64,000 nucleotides of DNA from NCBI GenBank assembly GCA_946902985.2, contig OX336397.1, positions 184,888,813 through 184,952,812 of the forward strand. Direction: 5' to 3'. The notes under the pieces were generated by a model. That model was not told the origin of the DNA and did no database searches. It worked only from the letters and a program-made list of their open reading frames with translations. Positions within the stretch are counted from its first letter, which is position 1. Each line of letters starts with the position of its first letter. The stretch is from Meconema thalassinum (lineage: Eukaryota; Arthropoda; Insecta; Orthoptera; Tettigoniidae). This document shows positions 22,010 through 33,153 of the stretch, one piece after another. The position numbers and the translations under genes are program-made.

Positions 22010-22240
22010 AGGTCTGGTATAGATGGCGATGCTCATCGACATTCTGGTATGTTAGCTTATATTTTTAAAATATGTATGCCCATCTTTAACATAAAGGATG
22101 TATGATATGGATCCCGATACACGTGCAAATTCTTTCAATTTACAGTAACACTTAGAAATGACATGTGTATCAGGATCTTTACCAGATATCCTATATAGTT
22201 CAAGTAAAGATGGGGATACATATGTTGTAAATATTAGGCA
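22010..22240. repeat. Minisatellite relatives in both orientations
   Basis: Direct units (GGTATAGATGGCGATGC, TATTTTTAAAATATGTATGCCC) match 17555-17790. A reverse-complement unit (GTGTATCAGGATCTTTACCAG) lies at about 22166-22187, so the two sites could mark the ends of a larger foldback structure about 4.5 kb apart. Confidence 0.5.
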
Positions 22241-23400
22241 ATTGTAAGAATTCGATAAGTATCGCGTTTCGAAGGGTTATTGTAAATGCCGATTTCTGTT
22301 TATATTTCCCCCCACCCTTAACCCTCGATTTCCCAGGAGTCTCCCGTAAGCTTTCTAGAAAACTATCTAGTGTCTTTCGAGACGTCGTTGATGACGACGT
22401 CAACGCTGCCATTTTGTTTTTAAGGGAATGTTATACGGAAATGTATCGCGATCTATACCACCCCCTGTAAAATCCTAGACTGGCCCGTGAGACATGTGTG
22501 TTCTAGGGCGCGTAGGATTTCTATTGTAAATCTAAATTAAGAGATCAGAAGTGTCCGAACACTCACATGAAGCTTCGGGTGACCTTCACTGCTTGCCCTG
22601 TCAATATGATGTTGCTCCTCCTACCACCTTGATGCCTCCCTCCGCAGGTAGCCATGGTTGTGAATATATTGATGGTCCATCCTTGAAGCCGGCCTCCACT
22701 GCTAGCTGTGACTGTCAGTATCTGCATCATAGCCTCCAATGTTGCATACATATTTGATAGTTAGGGGTTCTTCGTGTTTCTAGGAGGGTTTGAACGAAGG
22801 AGAAAGAGGGATGTGTCTTGTTTTGGACTGGCATGAAGTCTCGGCGGAAAACTCCCCAGAGATGGTCTATGGCGATGTATCTCAGCATTTTATTAGACCA
22901 TGGGCAGCATTTTCGTTCTGAAATGCTCTTAAGTTATTGTCTATAAAAATATTCTTATTCAGTTATCTATTTATTAACACATTGTGTAATCATCTTGATA
23001 ACCACAATGACTCATGTATTATGTATTACAAGTGAATTTAAATGAAATGAGACTTCAAGTAGCTGCCACTGTACTTACAAATAAACCCCTATTTGTTTAT
23101 CGTTCACGTTAAATTACTCCCTACGTGTAGTATCCATGAGATCAATTTTTTTTAAGTGTCAACGCTTGGTACTAAATATCTTAACCCAAAATTTATCAAC
23201 GTTGCTTGTCCATATTAACGTTATATGGTAACTCTAAGTAACTTCAGCTACGTCGCAAAGTTCCAACACACACACTCAATGCTAGTGACAATATGCTTGG
23301 CCTACAGTTTGCGAGTGTATTTTAACTGAAATGCTTTTCGACAAACACTGTACAATAACGGTTATTGTTTGCCATGTGGCTATTGACGAAAGAAAACTAT
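22241..23400. other. Intron 2 sequence without recognised feature
   Basis: Includes a GC-richer patch (22550-22760) with short overlapping frames on both strands, with no recognisable family. Confidence 0.4.
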
Positions 23401-23404
23401 GAAA

Positions 23405-23512
23405 AAAGGAAGCTTGTAGTTTAACGTGACCGTTAATCTGTAGATCATAAGCCACGGGACCTCCTTTTTACGTGGAATCCGAACCACAGGACATGACATT
23501 TCACTTCGGAAA
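23405..23512 (-). mobile_element. SINE family A, partial copy
   Basis: AGCTTGTAGTTTAACGTGACC to ACAGGACATGACATTTCACTTC matches the 3' body of the copy at 207-388. The tRNA-like head is missing. The copy ends at TTCGGAAAG. Confidence 0.75.
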
Positions 23513-23656
23513 GAAAACTATGAATGTGGGGTTTAATTACCTTCAGTATGTTATTTTATTTCATGATTCCTTCAGTGGAAGTTTACAAGCCATCTGTAAG
23601 ATGTATTTTAACCTACGTAAAGGAACATATACGTGAAACAAGTCATTTATTTGCAG

Positions 23657-23758
23657 GACGATACAGACCATCACACAGACATTAAGATTGAGGAATCTTC
23701 TATTTCGTATATCGTTACATGCATCAACACAAAAGCATCATCTTCAGATCTGAATGAG
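23657..23758 (+). CDS. Zinc-finger gene, coding exon 3
   Basis: Acceptor TTATTTGCAG (ends 23656) and a strong donor (GAG|GTAAGT). The 102 bases are open in phase 0 and give 34 residues (DDTDHHTDIKIEESSISY...), acidic with a third psi-K-x-E motif (IKIEE). An ORF running through the exon from upstream is intronic before 23657. The strong splice sites plus matching phase with exons 2 and 4 are the evidence; no domain is recognised. Confidence 0.7.
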
Positions 23759-24550
23759 GTAAGTAACTTCATGCTTATTTCCAAGACATCTCCTTATCTC
23801 CTAATAGCCTTTAGGGATTTAGAGTTGTGTTCTTACAATTAAGTTGATGACAAACGGAAGAGTTTGGCTGTTAGTAACTGCTCTAATCTCCTTAGCAAAC
23901 TGTGTGCTCCCGTACTCTAATAGACACATAATTCTTAGAGATACTATCATGCTATAATCTCATTTGCATGCTCTACAATAGACTCCTCATAGAGGCATAT
24001 AATTAACTCAGTCTACTTTTTGATCATTGAAATACTATATTGCCGTGAATTACGAAGAAATGCCTTATATAATATTCTGAAGGATGATTGATTTATGCCG
24101 TCATTCTAAAAATTTATGCTCGTTTGGGCAGTCTAATAGCTTGTTACTCAATGCTATGTGCACGTGTTGGACCGTAGGACCTGTTATGGTCTATTGTATT
24201 GTGGTCTGGCCCCCTCTTTGGTCTTACGGCTAAAAGAATTGAAAATAAACGTTCATTTGTCGTCAATCCTTAGAGCTATTACCTCAAATAAGGCACTGAT
24301 TTTAGTGTTTCCAATCACTCTAAATTTAACTTGATCTCTAAATGTGTGCTATAACTTTCACAACTGGGGATTATTGCCACTTATCTGTACAAAGTTTATC
24401 TCTAGCACTAGGATGTGATGGACAGTAGAAAGTCATTCAGCGAATGTATCTTCACTTCAGCTGAGCAGTGCTGTACAATGACTTGGATTGTCATTTGTGT
24501 AAATATATAAGGTGATGACACTGACAAACATTATTCCATCTTATCCCTAG
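23759..24550 (+). other. Intron 3
   Basis: 792 bp from GTAAGT to TTATCCCTAG; AT-rich, with no transposon recognised. It is the only short late intron in the gene. Confidence 0.6.
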
Positions 24551-24609
24551 GATGCAAAAGAAGAGAATCAGAATGAAGAAGCAGATGAAAGTGGAAATCA
24601 GTTAAATCA
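24551..24609 (+). CDS. Zinc-finger gene, coding exon 4
   Basis: Acceptor TTATCCCTAG and donor (TCA|GTAAGT). The 59 bases encode 19 residues (DAKEENQNEEADESGNQLN) plus two bases (CA) completed by exon 5. It is very acidic and polar, a likely flexible linker before the fingers. Reading straight on would hit TAA at once, so splicing at 24609 is required for the frame to reach the fingers. Confidence 0.7.
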
Positions 24610-26029
24610 GTAAGTGATAAACGTACAAACTACATGTTCTTTCGTTTACCTTATATTTATATTTGTAGGAATGTTTAGGCTTTTCATTTTAAAAAGCGCA
24701 TGCAAAGTTTAATCGTAGAGGCTCTGTCATTTCTTTAAGAAAACAATTAATGACGTATCGTGACGCCGAATTAACTCGTCCTTATACACAACTATTTTAT
24801 TGTCAATAGACGTCCAGAAATTATTGTGGAAATACTGTGTACATAGTGTATTATTGGATTGTAGGTACAGGTAGAGCATTTTTAAATAGTACTTCGGGAG
24901 ATTAAGCCATTGTGGCGCTAAAAGTAAACGTTCAGAATAAATCGTGCCAGTTAAAATGTGTGACGCTAGAGGGGAGGCATGCACTGGTATGGCGAGAGTT
25001 GGATATGTGTGCGCTGTGTAGTGTTGTTCTTAATGGGTTGTCACCTTCTGTACATTCTAACAGACCACACTATATGTACTATGTGCCAGTTAAATCCATC
25101 ATCTCTACACAATGTGTGTAGCCCTAAGTAGTGCTCTCCATTCATCCGTAAGGTTTTCAATAGTGAAGTATGATAACACATATATATTCCAACTAGACGA
25201 TTATATAGCGAATTAATTTGTGTCACATGAACACATCGCTAGTTACTTGGTTATCAGTTGCCCGTGCTCGTTAGTAGAGGTGTCCTATCCCCCGGCTGAC
25301 TGTATAGGCAACCCGCGAAACAACCAGGGGCAAGGTCGTGTGAACTCCCGAACGAGTAATCGGAGGAAGTCGTGTGAGGGATTGAACGATTAGGCTCCAT
25401 CCTTTCTACCTATGAGATAAGTCTATTTACAATATAAAAACTTAGGAAAGATCTACACCAACCCCCTGTAAATTAAGTATTATTAGTGCGCATGCGCACC
25501 TAGGTTCCTCTAAGATGGCGAGGCTTTCAAACTTTATGATAAATGCTTGCATACCCTTCTCTCTACTCCCTTCCCACCTTCCTCGCCCCCAGAATTCCCT
25601 AAAATTCCAAACAGATTTTCCAAATTTATTTAGATTTAACACAGAAGTGCACCATTGCTTCCACCTACTTTCGCCGGGCTCATCCTCGTTTACCTCCCTT
25701 GGTCAGTTTCTGTTCACATCCACATTATACATCGATTTATTTATTGCTTTATGCTTATTTATTATTTGTATTTATTGATTATCGATTTATCGTTTATTGA
25801 ACAACTACAAAGTCATCGATCCGAGATTTCCGAAAATAGTGGATATCACCAAAACGTGTAATCGGAGAAAGTTGCGTGAGGGCTTAAACGAAAGGACTCC
25901 ATCCCCTCTATCTTTTTTCTATATTTTTTAATTGACGGACCTTTCAAGTATACGTGAGGTTCGGAGCGGTTTCTGCAGTCATGTAACATGAAACCTAGCT
26001 GCCCCGACAGGATAGCCAGAGCGGTTGAT
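24610..26029. other. Start of intron 4, no recognised gene
   Basis: No coding family was recognised. Two passages share a phrase (TAATCGGAGgAAGT..GTGTGAGGG near 25350 and TAATCGGAGAAAGT..GCGTGAGGG near 25859), suggesting an old repeat pair. Confidence 0.4.
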
Positions 26030-28560
26030 GCGACATTCATAAACCATTCATCCGATTGCGATAAAATTTTGGTAATTTGTTGTAAACGCTTTCGGGAGGT
26101 TTATAGGCATAGATAATCCGTTTCAAAATAGATAGCGCGCGAGTAGTTTAACTAAATGCGTAATGGCGATGCGTTCATATACAATTCATCCGATTGAAAT
26201 CAAATTTTGGCGAGTTGTTGTGCACAGTCCCGGAAAAGTTATAGGCGTAGTAAATCCAATTTTCAATAGATGGCGCGCGAGTAGCTTCAACAAAATGGCG
26301 TGCGTTTGTTTCAAGAAAGTCCCACATGCGTTCATATACCATTCATCCCATTGCGATGAAATTTGGGTGAAAGGTTGTGTACACTACAGGCAAGGTTTCT
26401 GGCTTAGTAAATCCATGTTATAATAGGTAGCGCACGAATAGATTCAACAAATGAGCTACGACTCGCGAAGCGTTTCAACCAAGTCCCGTATGCGTTCATA
26501 TACTATTCGTCTGATAGCGATGAAACTTGGGTGAGAAGTTGTGTACACTTCAGGGAAGGTTTCTAGCTTAGTAAATCCACTTAACAATAGGTAGCGCACG
26601 AGTAGATTCAACAAATGAGCGAAGACGGGCCAAGCGTTTCAACAAAGTCCTGTATGCGTTCACATACCATTCGTCCGATAGCGATGAAAATTGGGTGAGA
26701 CGTTGTGTATACTACAGGCAAGGTTTCTGGGTTAGTAAATCCACTTTACGTTAGGTAAGGCACGAGAAGATTCAACAAATGAGCGATGACTCGGGAAGCG
26801 TTTCAACTAAGTCCCGTATGAGTTCATATGTTATTCGTCTGATAGAGATGAAACTTACGTGAGAAGTTGTGTACACTTCAGGGAAGGTTTCTGGCTTAGT
26901 AAATCCACTTAACAGTAGGTAGCGCACGAGTAGATTCAACAAATGAGCGACGACGGGCCAAGCGTTTCAACAAAGTCCTGTATGCGTTCACATACCATTC
27001 GTCCGATAGCGATGAAACTTGGGTGTGACGTGTATACTACAGGCAAGGTTTCTGGCTTAGTAAATCCACTTTACGTTAGGTAGGGCACGAGTAGATTCAA
27101 CAAATGAGCGACGACGCGCGAAGCGTTTCAACAAAGTCCTGTATGCGTTCACATACTATTCGTCCGATAGCGATGAAAGTTGGGTGAGAGGTTATGTATA
27201 CTACAGGCAAGGTTTCTGACTTTGTAAATCCATTCTATAATGGGTATCGCCCGAGTAGATTCGACAAATGAGCAACGACGCGCGAAGCGTTTCAACAAAT
27301 TCCGGTATGCATTCATATAATATTCGTCTGATAGCGATGAAACTTGGGTGAGGTATTGTGTACACTTCAGGGAAGGTTTCTGGCTTAGTAAATCCACTTT
27401 TTAATAGGTATCGCACAAGTAGATTAAACAAATGAGCGACGACGCGCAAAGTGTTTCAACATAGTCCCGTATGCGTTCATACACCATTCGTCCAATAGCG
27501 ACTAAATTTGGGTGAGTTGTTGTGTACACTCCAGGAAAAGTTTCAGGCTTAGTAAATCCATTTTACATTTGGTAGCGCACAAGTAGATACAACAAATGAG
27601 GGAAGACGCGCGAAGCGTTTCAACAAAGTCCCATATGCGTTCATATACCATTCGTCCGATAGGGATTAAACTTGGGTGAGATGTTTTGTACACTTCAGGG
27701 AAGGTTTCAGGCAGAGTAAATCCACATTACAATAGGTATCGCACAAGTAGATTCAACAAATGAGCGACGGCACGCGAACCATTTAAACAAACTCCAGTAT
27801 GCGTTCATATACCATTCATCCGATTGCTATGAAAGTTTGGTGAATTGTTGTGCACACTGCAGGAAAGGTTTCTGACTTAGTAAATCCTTTTTACAATGGT
27901 TAGCGCACGAGTAGATTCAACAAATGAGTAACGGCGTGCGTATCGTTTAAAAAAACTCCGTATGCATTCATATACCATTCATGCGTTTGCAATGAAATTG
28001 GGTGAAATGTTGTTTCCACTCCCGCGAAGATTTCTGATATAGAAAATCCATTTTACAATTGGTGCCGCACGAGTAGATTCAACAAATGAGCGACAGCGCG
28101 TGAATCGTTTCAATCAAGTCCCGTATGCGTTCATATACCATTCATTCAATTGTGATAAAACTTTAGTGAGTTGAGTACAATCCTGTGAAGGTGTATGAAT
28201 TAGTAAATCCGTTTTTCAATGGGTGGTGCACAAGTAGATTCAACAAATGAGTGACGGCGCGCGAATCGTTTAAACAAAATCCCGTATGCGTCCATATGGC
28301 ATTCATCCAATTGCGATGAAACTTTGATGAGTTGTTGTGTACACGCCTGGGAAGGTTTCTGACTTAGTAAATCCATTTTACAATAGGTAGCGTACGAGTA
28401 TATTCATGAAATGTGTGACGGCACTCAAATCGTTTCAACAAAGTCCCGTATGCGTTCATATACCATTCATTTTATTGCGATGAACGTTTGTTGAGCACGC
28501 TCCCATGATTTTTTTGAGATAATAAATCAATTTTGCAATAGTTTAGAAGTTTTTAACGGG
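26030..28560 (+). repeat. ~164-bp tandem array, about 16 units
   Basis: The phrase GTATGCGTTCATATACCATTC recurs about every 160-165 bp (26169, 26331, 26490, 26655, 26820, 26993, 27143 and on to about 28450), each followed by ATGAAACTTGGGTGAG, GTGTACACT, TTAGTAAATCCA and CGAGTAGATTCAACAAATGAG. The first unit is shorter (~137 bp) because it lacks the GCGTTTCAACAAAGTCC part. Moderately diverged and non-coding. Confidence 0.85.
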
Positions 28561-28662
28561 GAAAAAAATATATTTGGAATCCAAAAGCACTTCAGCAAGC
28601 AAAGTTACAACGCCAACACTTTCTTTGATTGGCATTGCAACGCATGCCGGGTAGAGCTAGTA
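28561..28662 (+). mobile_element. Possible Helitron-like 3' terminus
   Basis: The array ends in GCAACGCATGCCGGGTAGAG followed by CTAG and then T. Helitrons end in CTRR, inserting before T, with a short hairpin upstream; the GCATGC palindrome is only a weak hairpin. A second partial copy of the element starts directly after it. Class assignment is tentative. Confidence 0.3.
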
Positions 28663-29205
28663 TATATATCAAAATGAATGTTCGTTTGTTCGTCTTTTAT
28701 GCGTTCATAAACCACTCCTCCGATTGTGATCAAATTTTGGTGAGTTGTTGTAAACACTTCTGGAATGGTTATAGGCATAAGTAAGCTAATTTAAATTAGA
28801 AGTCGCGCGAGTAGTTTAAACAAATGTGTGATGGCGATGCGTTCATATAGCCTACAATTCATCCGATTGCGACCAAATTTTGGTGGGTTGTTTAGCATAC
28901 TTCCGGGATGGTTATGGGCATAGTTAATCCAGTTTACAATAGATAGCGCGCGAGTAGTTAAAACAAATGAGTGTTGGCTATGCGTTCATATACAATTCAT
29001 CCAATTGCGATCAAATTTTGGTGAGTTGTTGTGCACACTTCCGGGAAAGTTATAGGTATCTTAAATCCAATTTAAATAGATGGCGCGCGAGTAGCTTCAA
29101 CAAAATGGCGTGCGTTTCGTTTCAACAAAGACCACATGCGTTCATATACCATTCATCCCATTGCGATTAAACTTGGGTGAGGTGTTGTGTACACTCCAGG
29201 GAAGG
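28663..29205 (+). repeat. Second, truncated copy of the 164-bp-array element
   Basis: Starts TATATATCAAAATGAATGTTCG and contains four units (near 28699, 28834, 28981, 29138) matching the opening units of the previous array, including CAAAATGGCGTGCGTTT. It stops abruptly at about 29205. Confidence 0.7.
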
Positions 29206-29333
29206 TTATCGAATCATCTAGGAAGTTATATTTACCAAGACTCTCCTTCTTCAGATAAACTCAATATTAAAACACTCGTACACGAAAAGCAACAAAGTAG
29301 CATAAAAAAAGAACCTAAAACAAAAAAAGGATC

Positions 29334-30417
29334 GGTGTAGATTTGTTCCAAAGGGCCTAAATGAAAGGAATGGAGAGGGCTATCTGAAGTTATATTTGCT
29401 AAGAATCTTCCTTGGGGTGTGCACTACAACCCTACAAACGTTCAATGCAGTCGGTTAAACGGTGTTGGAGTCAATTAACGTCGGACAGATATGCATTTCC
29501 ATTTTCATATATAAGAAGAGGTTAGTTAGTTATTGTTGCTTTATGGGGCGGAACTACGAGGTCATCTGCCCCTTATAAGAAGAGGACAGGGATTGGATGA
29601 GACTTGCCGATTTGCTCGTAGAAAGCTCATTTTACGCATGGCAGTGCGAGGAGCAAAGTTCGTGGTACCCACTAACCCCAAGTTTTAAGGCCCTAAAACG
29701 GACTGTTTTGGAGATATTGCCAGAAAACTATTCCCAGTCTGCGAATTTTATGACCGTTACCATGGCAACGCCATATCTCGAGGTCCCTTTCTGCTTTCAT
29801 TCTGTCACTGTAAGTGATAATATTTGCATGGTGGAATACCAGACTGTTAAATAGATAGACGCCAGTATCGAGAACTTCCGTATGAACAGTGTCATCAACT
29901 GTATACAAAAAGGCCCTAAGAGATGTTATGGATTCTGTCTGCAAAACAGGAAAAATCAAACAAAGTAAGCATAGAAGCAAGGAAAATAACATTCTTTCCG
30001 CTCATACTGTAAAATAACAAATCCTCACCAATGCTGTAAGTCCCCATCCTCGTGATGACGCCCTTAAATACAATTATAAAGCTTGTGAGGCAAGGAAATT
30101 CAGTATTTGTGAAGGGAATGGAGAGGTCAGTCCGAATATTCAAGTAGATAGTGTTACTCGTCTTGTTCCAAATGGTAGGTACCTAATATTCGGTTCAGAT
30201 CGGTGAAACGGTGTAGAATAGAGCCCAGTAAAACTGTGTAGATTTGAGTCAAAGGGCCTAAATGAAAGGAATGGAGAAGGCTATCTAAAATTTTCGCAGC
30301 CAAAAACCTTCCTTGGGGTGTGCACTACAACCCTACAAAATTTCAATGCCATTGGATGAACGGTGTCGGAGTCTATTAACGTTGGACAGATATGTACATT
30401 TCCATTTGTATATATAA
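29334..30417 (+). repeat. Direct repeat pair of ~185 bp
   Basis: 29334-29517 and 30236-30417 share GTGTAGATTTG, CAAAGGGCCTAAATGAAAGG, CCTTCCTTGGGGTGTGCACT and GACAGATATG. Between them lie ~720 bp with no recognised gene and, at 29517-29580, a copy of the short GGGGCAGATGACCT repeat. Layout resembles short terminal direct repeats, but no priming site was found. Confidence 0.7.
29517..29582 (-). repeat. Short interspersed repeat (GGGGCAGATGACC family)
   Basis: On the minus strand it reads AAGGGGCAGATGACCTCGTAG and then ATAACTAACTAACC. Other copies: 36819-36868, 37273-37335, 49848-49903 and 50322-50377. Confidence 0.7.
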
Positions 30418-30579
30418 GATAACGACTGCACGAACAGCACTCCATTTAAGAGTAGAAACGAGCTCAGTTGATAGTATTTAAGGAAAACTTGACAATAAAT
30501 GCAAAATGAACCAGTTTTCACTAGTAAGATCTGTTGACCTCAAAGCTATTATTCTGTTTCCCTCGATCATCTACAGAAG

Positions 30580-32205
30580 TGCCCAAATTATTAGACTAAA
30601 GCTTGGACAATAGCATATTTAATTTTCCTGGGTAGCCTTATAAATAAAAATTAAACATTCATGTGCCTCAATACTTTGTGTCCATTCCTTTGTTGAAAAT
30701 AAGCATTTTCATCCTTTTGGACATACTTTCAATGAGTGTTTAGCAATTATTTCTGATGTTATTGTCATAGTGTCAAATCTGTACCAAAGTTTCAATCAGC
30801 CCAATTTTTGTTGTAACAGTGGTTTTCTTGATTTTCTTCTTGACAATTATCCACAAATATACAATGTGGTTCATGTCCAGGCTATTTCCGAACCACGGAA
30901 GCACAGACAGGTTTTTATCACTGAGGAATTGAGCCACTTTCTTGGCCGCATGACAGGGTGCACCATCATGCATGAAGACACAAGGATTTTCCCCAAACCA
31001 ATCTCTTATCTGAGGTAACAGTCGCTTCTCAAGGACTTTTATATATTGGTCCTGCTTCATGGTACACTTTACAATACATAATCTTCTGGTTCCATACACA
31101 GACATCATACTCCAGACCCTAATTTTTATTGGAAGTTTTTTGTATGAAACTCCTCTTCTGGCCTCCTACGAACGTAGCGACTCGTTTCTTCACTTACATC
31201 TAATATAGATTCATCACTGAAGCAAACCTTGGAAGAACTTTTCGCTTTAGTAGTGCATTGTCGGCATTATTACAATCAATAAAGACACAATAATTTCAAC
31301 ATTTCTTTTTAAGTTTCCAGTGAACATTGTTAAACCTAAGATAAGAGTAGTTGATGTTTGTAAAACTATTATTTTGAAGTTACACACTTTCTACCAGTCG
31401 TCTATAGAGCAATCTGTCAGGCCCTTTGCCCATTCCAATCTCTTTTTTTTGCCATAACAGCAGTGATCTTTGCTTTTCTTCTGGATCGTCTAGATTTCAA
31501 TCCGCTGTTGTACAATGTTCTTCTCTCAGTTCTAGCAGATACATCTATGCCACTACTCTTCAAATTATTTTTTAGTTCATTGCTAATAGCTGAACTATTG
31601 TTTCGAGAAATTGACATCAGTTTTCGTAGGCCTCTAGGGCTTAATTTATTTTTCCTACCACATTTTTCTTTTCGTCATGACTGGTAAACCTCACCGTTTT
31701 CTTCCATTTTCTTAAATCTACTCACTGATTTTTGTGCAATATTAAGTCTTGTTGCTATCTCCTGCTCTGTGTGGTGTCCTTCAGCAAGCAATGTTCTTGT
31801 TATCCCAATTTTCCTTGGGGACATAATATCACTTTTCCTCCCCATAAACTTAAAATTCCCTTAAAAAGTCGATGTCTTCTAATCAAGTCGCAAATATAGG
31901 TTTAAATATGTCAGCATAATGCACCAGAGCTCTGCTGATGGAATTAAGTGAAAGATAGTAACTATGCAATAACAAAATTCTTGGTAATATACAAACAACC
32001 AACAACATGTGCACAGAAATAAATAGTTCCTTGAGACAGCAGACAATCAATTGTAACAGTTTTGCCAAACTAGGATACAGCAAATCCTAAAATCGTTATC
32101 CAAATGTCATTATATCATTGTGACATCACCAGTGTCAGTTCCCATAGAAACACAAATAAATGAGTACTCAGAAAAATTGAATAATGGATTTTCATACCTT
32201 TAGTC
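30580..32205 (-). mobile_element. Tc1-like DNA transposon, degenerate
   Basis: The left end TACAGAAGTGCCCAAATTATTAGACTAAAG resembles Tc1 TIRs (starts after TA). The right side has the inverted TTTAGTCTAACATAG near 32200, with the outer bases lost. Inside is a broken minus-strand transposase. Confidence 0.75.
30773..31855 (-). pseudogene. Tc1-like transposase (broken)
   Basis: The minus strand from about 31832 reads MSPRKIGITRTLLAEGHHTE, an N-terminal helix-turn-helix region. The second HTH with NNLKSSGIDVSARTERRTLY follows at 31617-31417. The catalytic part (31108-30773) has FMHDGAPCHAAKKVAQFL, holding the second DDE aspartate, and LPWFGNSLDMNHIVYLW, where the usual glutamate of NPIENLW is valine. 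Frameshifts separate the parts. It is in intron 4, antisense to the zinc-finger gene. Confidence 0.85.
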
Positions 32206-32477
32206 TAACATAGCGAAATAAAATGCTTTTGAGTAGTTCAACACGATTGTGCCGAAATTGTAAAGGGTGTTATTCCCTGAACCAAATTATATGAGGCTCA
32301 AAAAAACCTGGGTGACTTCTCCCGATAATCATCACACGCATTACATCTCGGCTCGTATATCTATGTCTACGGATACAGAAGATTATTATATACTTATCCC
32401 AAATTGTGCTATGTATTTTTTGATCTTTTAATGGTAGTGGGTATTTTACTCGTTCTAACATTAAAAATCCTTCACAG

Positions 32478-33153
32478 AACCGACCACAATTCAGACAACA
32501 CTTTAAGAGGAGATAGATTCGTAGCCTCACTCAATCATAATGGTAACAAAATAAGTATGCCATACGTATGCATAACCTGTGGAGCAAATTTTACTAACGT
32601 ACGGAATTTGAAAAGACACAAGTTGGTCCATAGTACTCCAAAACCAGAATCCTGTGGAATATGTGGAGCAAAATTTTCTAATAAAGTCAGTGTCAAGAAA
32701 CACATGATAATTCATAGTGATATAAAGACTTATTCATGTGATACATGCGGAGCAATGTTTTATGGGAAAGGAAGTTTAAATAACCACATGATGATCCATA
32801 GTGGGCTTAAGCCACATTCCTGTGGTAAATGTGGATCAGACTTTATTCAAAAAGCTCACCTGAAGCAGCACATGATCATCCATAGTGGTATAATGCCTTA
32901 CTCCTGTAGTACATGCAGAGCAAACTTTACTAGAAAAGCTTATCTGAAGATCCACATGCTGACCCATAGTGAAATAAAGCCTTATTCCTGTTATACATGC
33001 GGAGTAAAGTTAATTGAGAAAGGCAGTTTAAAGACACACATGATGATTCATAGTGGTCTCAAGCCACATTCCTGTGGTACATGCGGAGCAAAATTTACTC
33101 AGGTGAGCAATTTGAAGAGACACATGAAGATACATAGTGGTGTAAAGCCGTAA
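32478..33153 (+). CDS. Zinc-finger gene, coding exon 5 (seven C2H2 fingers, truncated)
   Basis: The acceptor CCTTCACAG ends at 32477; the first base completes the codon begun in exon 4. A 30-residue spacer leads to seven fingers of the form C-x2-C-x12-H-x3-H, each 28 residues apart (e.g. YVCITCGANF...HKLVH, HSCGKCGSDF...HMIIH). Linkers are S-G/D/E-x-K-P, not the usual TGEKP. The last linker reads KP then TAA, where other units have TAT, so a single base change would explain the stop. Decayed finger-like sequence continues downstream. A nuclear DNA-binding role is inferred from the fold. Confidence 0.88.

Larger units (their letters stand above)
1843..33153 (+). other. C2H2 zinc-finger gene locus (five coding exons)
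   Basis: Exons at 1843-1911, 2116-2214, 23657-23758, 24551-24609 and 32478-33153 join into one frame of 334 codons plus stop. Exon 1-3 boundaries are phase 0; exon 4 ends with two bases (CA) and exon 5 supplies one (A), restoring a glutamine codon. The protein has an acidic N-terminal half (residues 1-140) with three psi-K-x-E matches (IKSE, VKSE, IKIE), possible SUMO sites, and seven C2H2 fingers (about 139-329). It is probably a nuclear DNA-binding transcription regulator. The gene spans 31 kb because introns 2 and 4 are full of transposons. The exon chain is inferred from splice signals and phase; transcript data would settle it. Confidence 0.8.

Noticed and set aside
25640..25670. 18-bp match CATTGCTTCCACCTACTT shared with about 58070
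   Set aside because: Too short to define a repeat and flanks differ.
32404..32477. Upstream extension of the zinc-finger frame (hydrophobic leader-like MCYVFFDLL...)
   Set aside because: It begins with a non-ATG codon and lies before a good splice acceptor; the phase match with exon 4 shows it is intronic.
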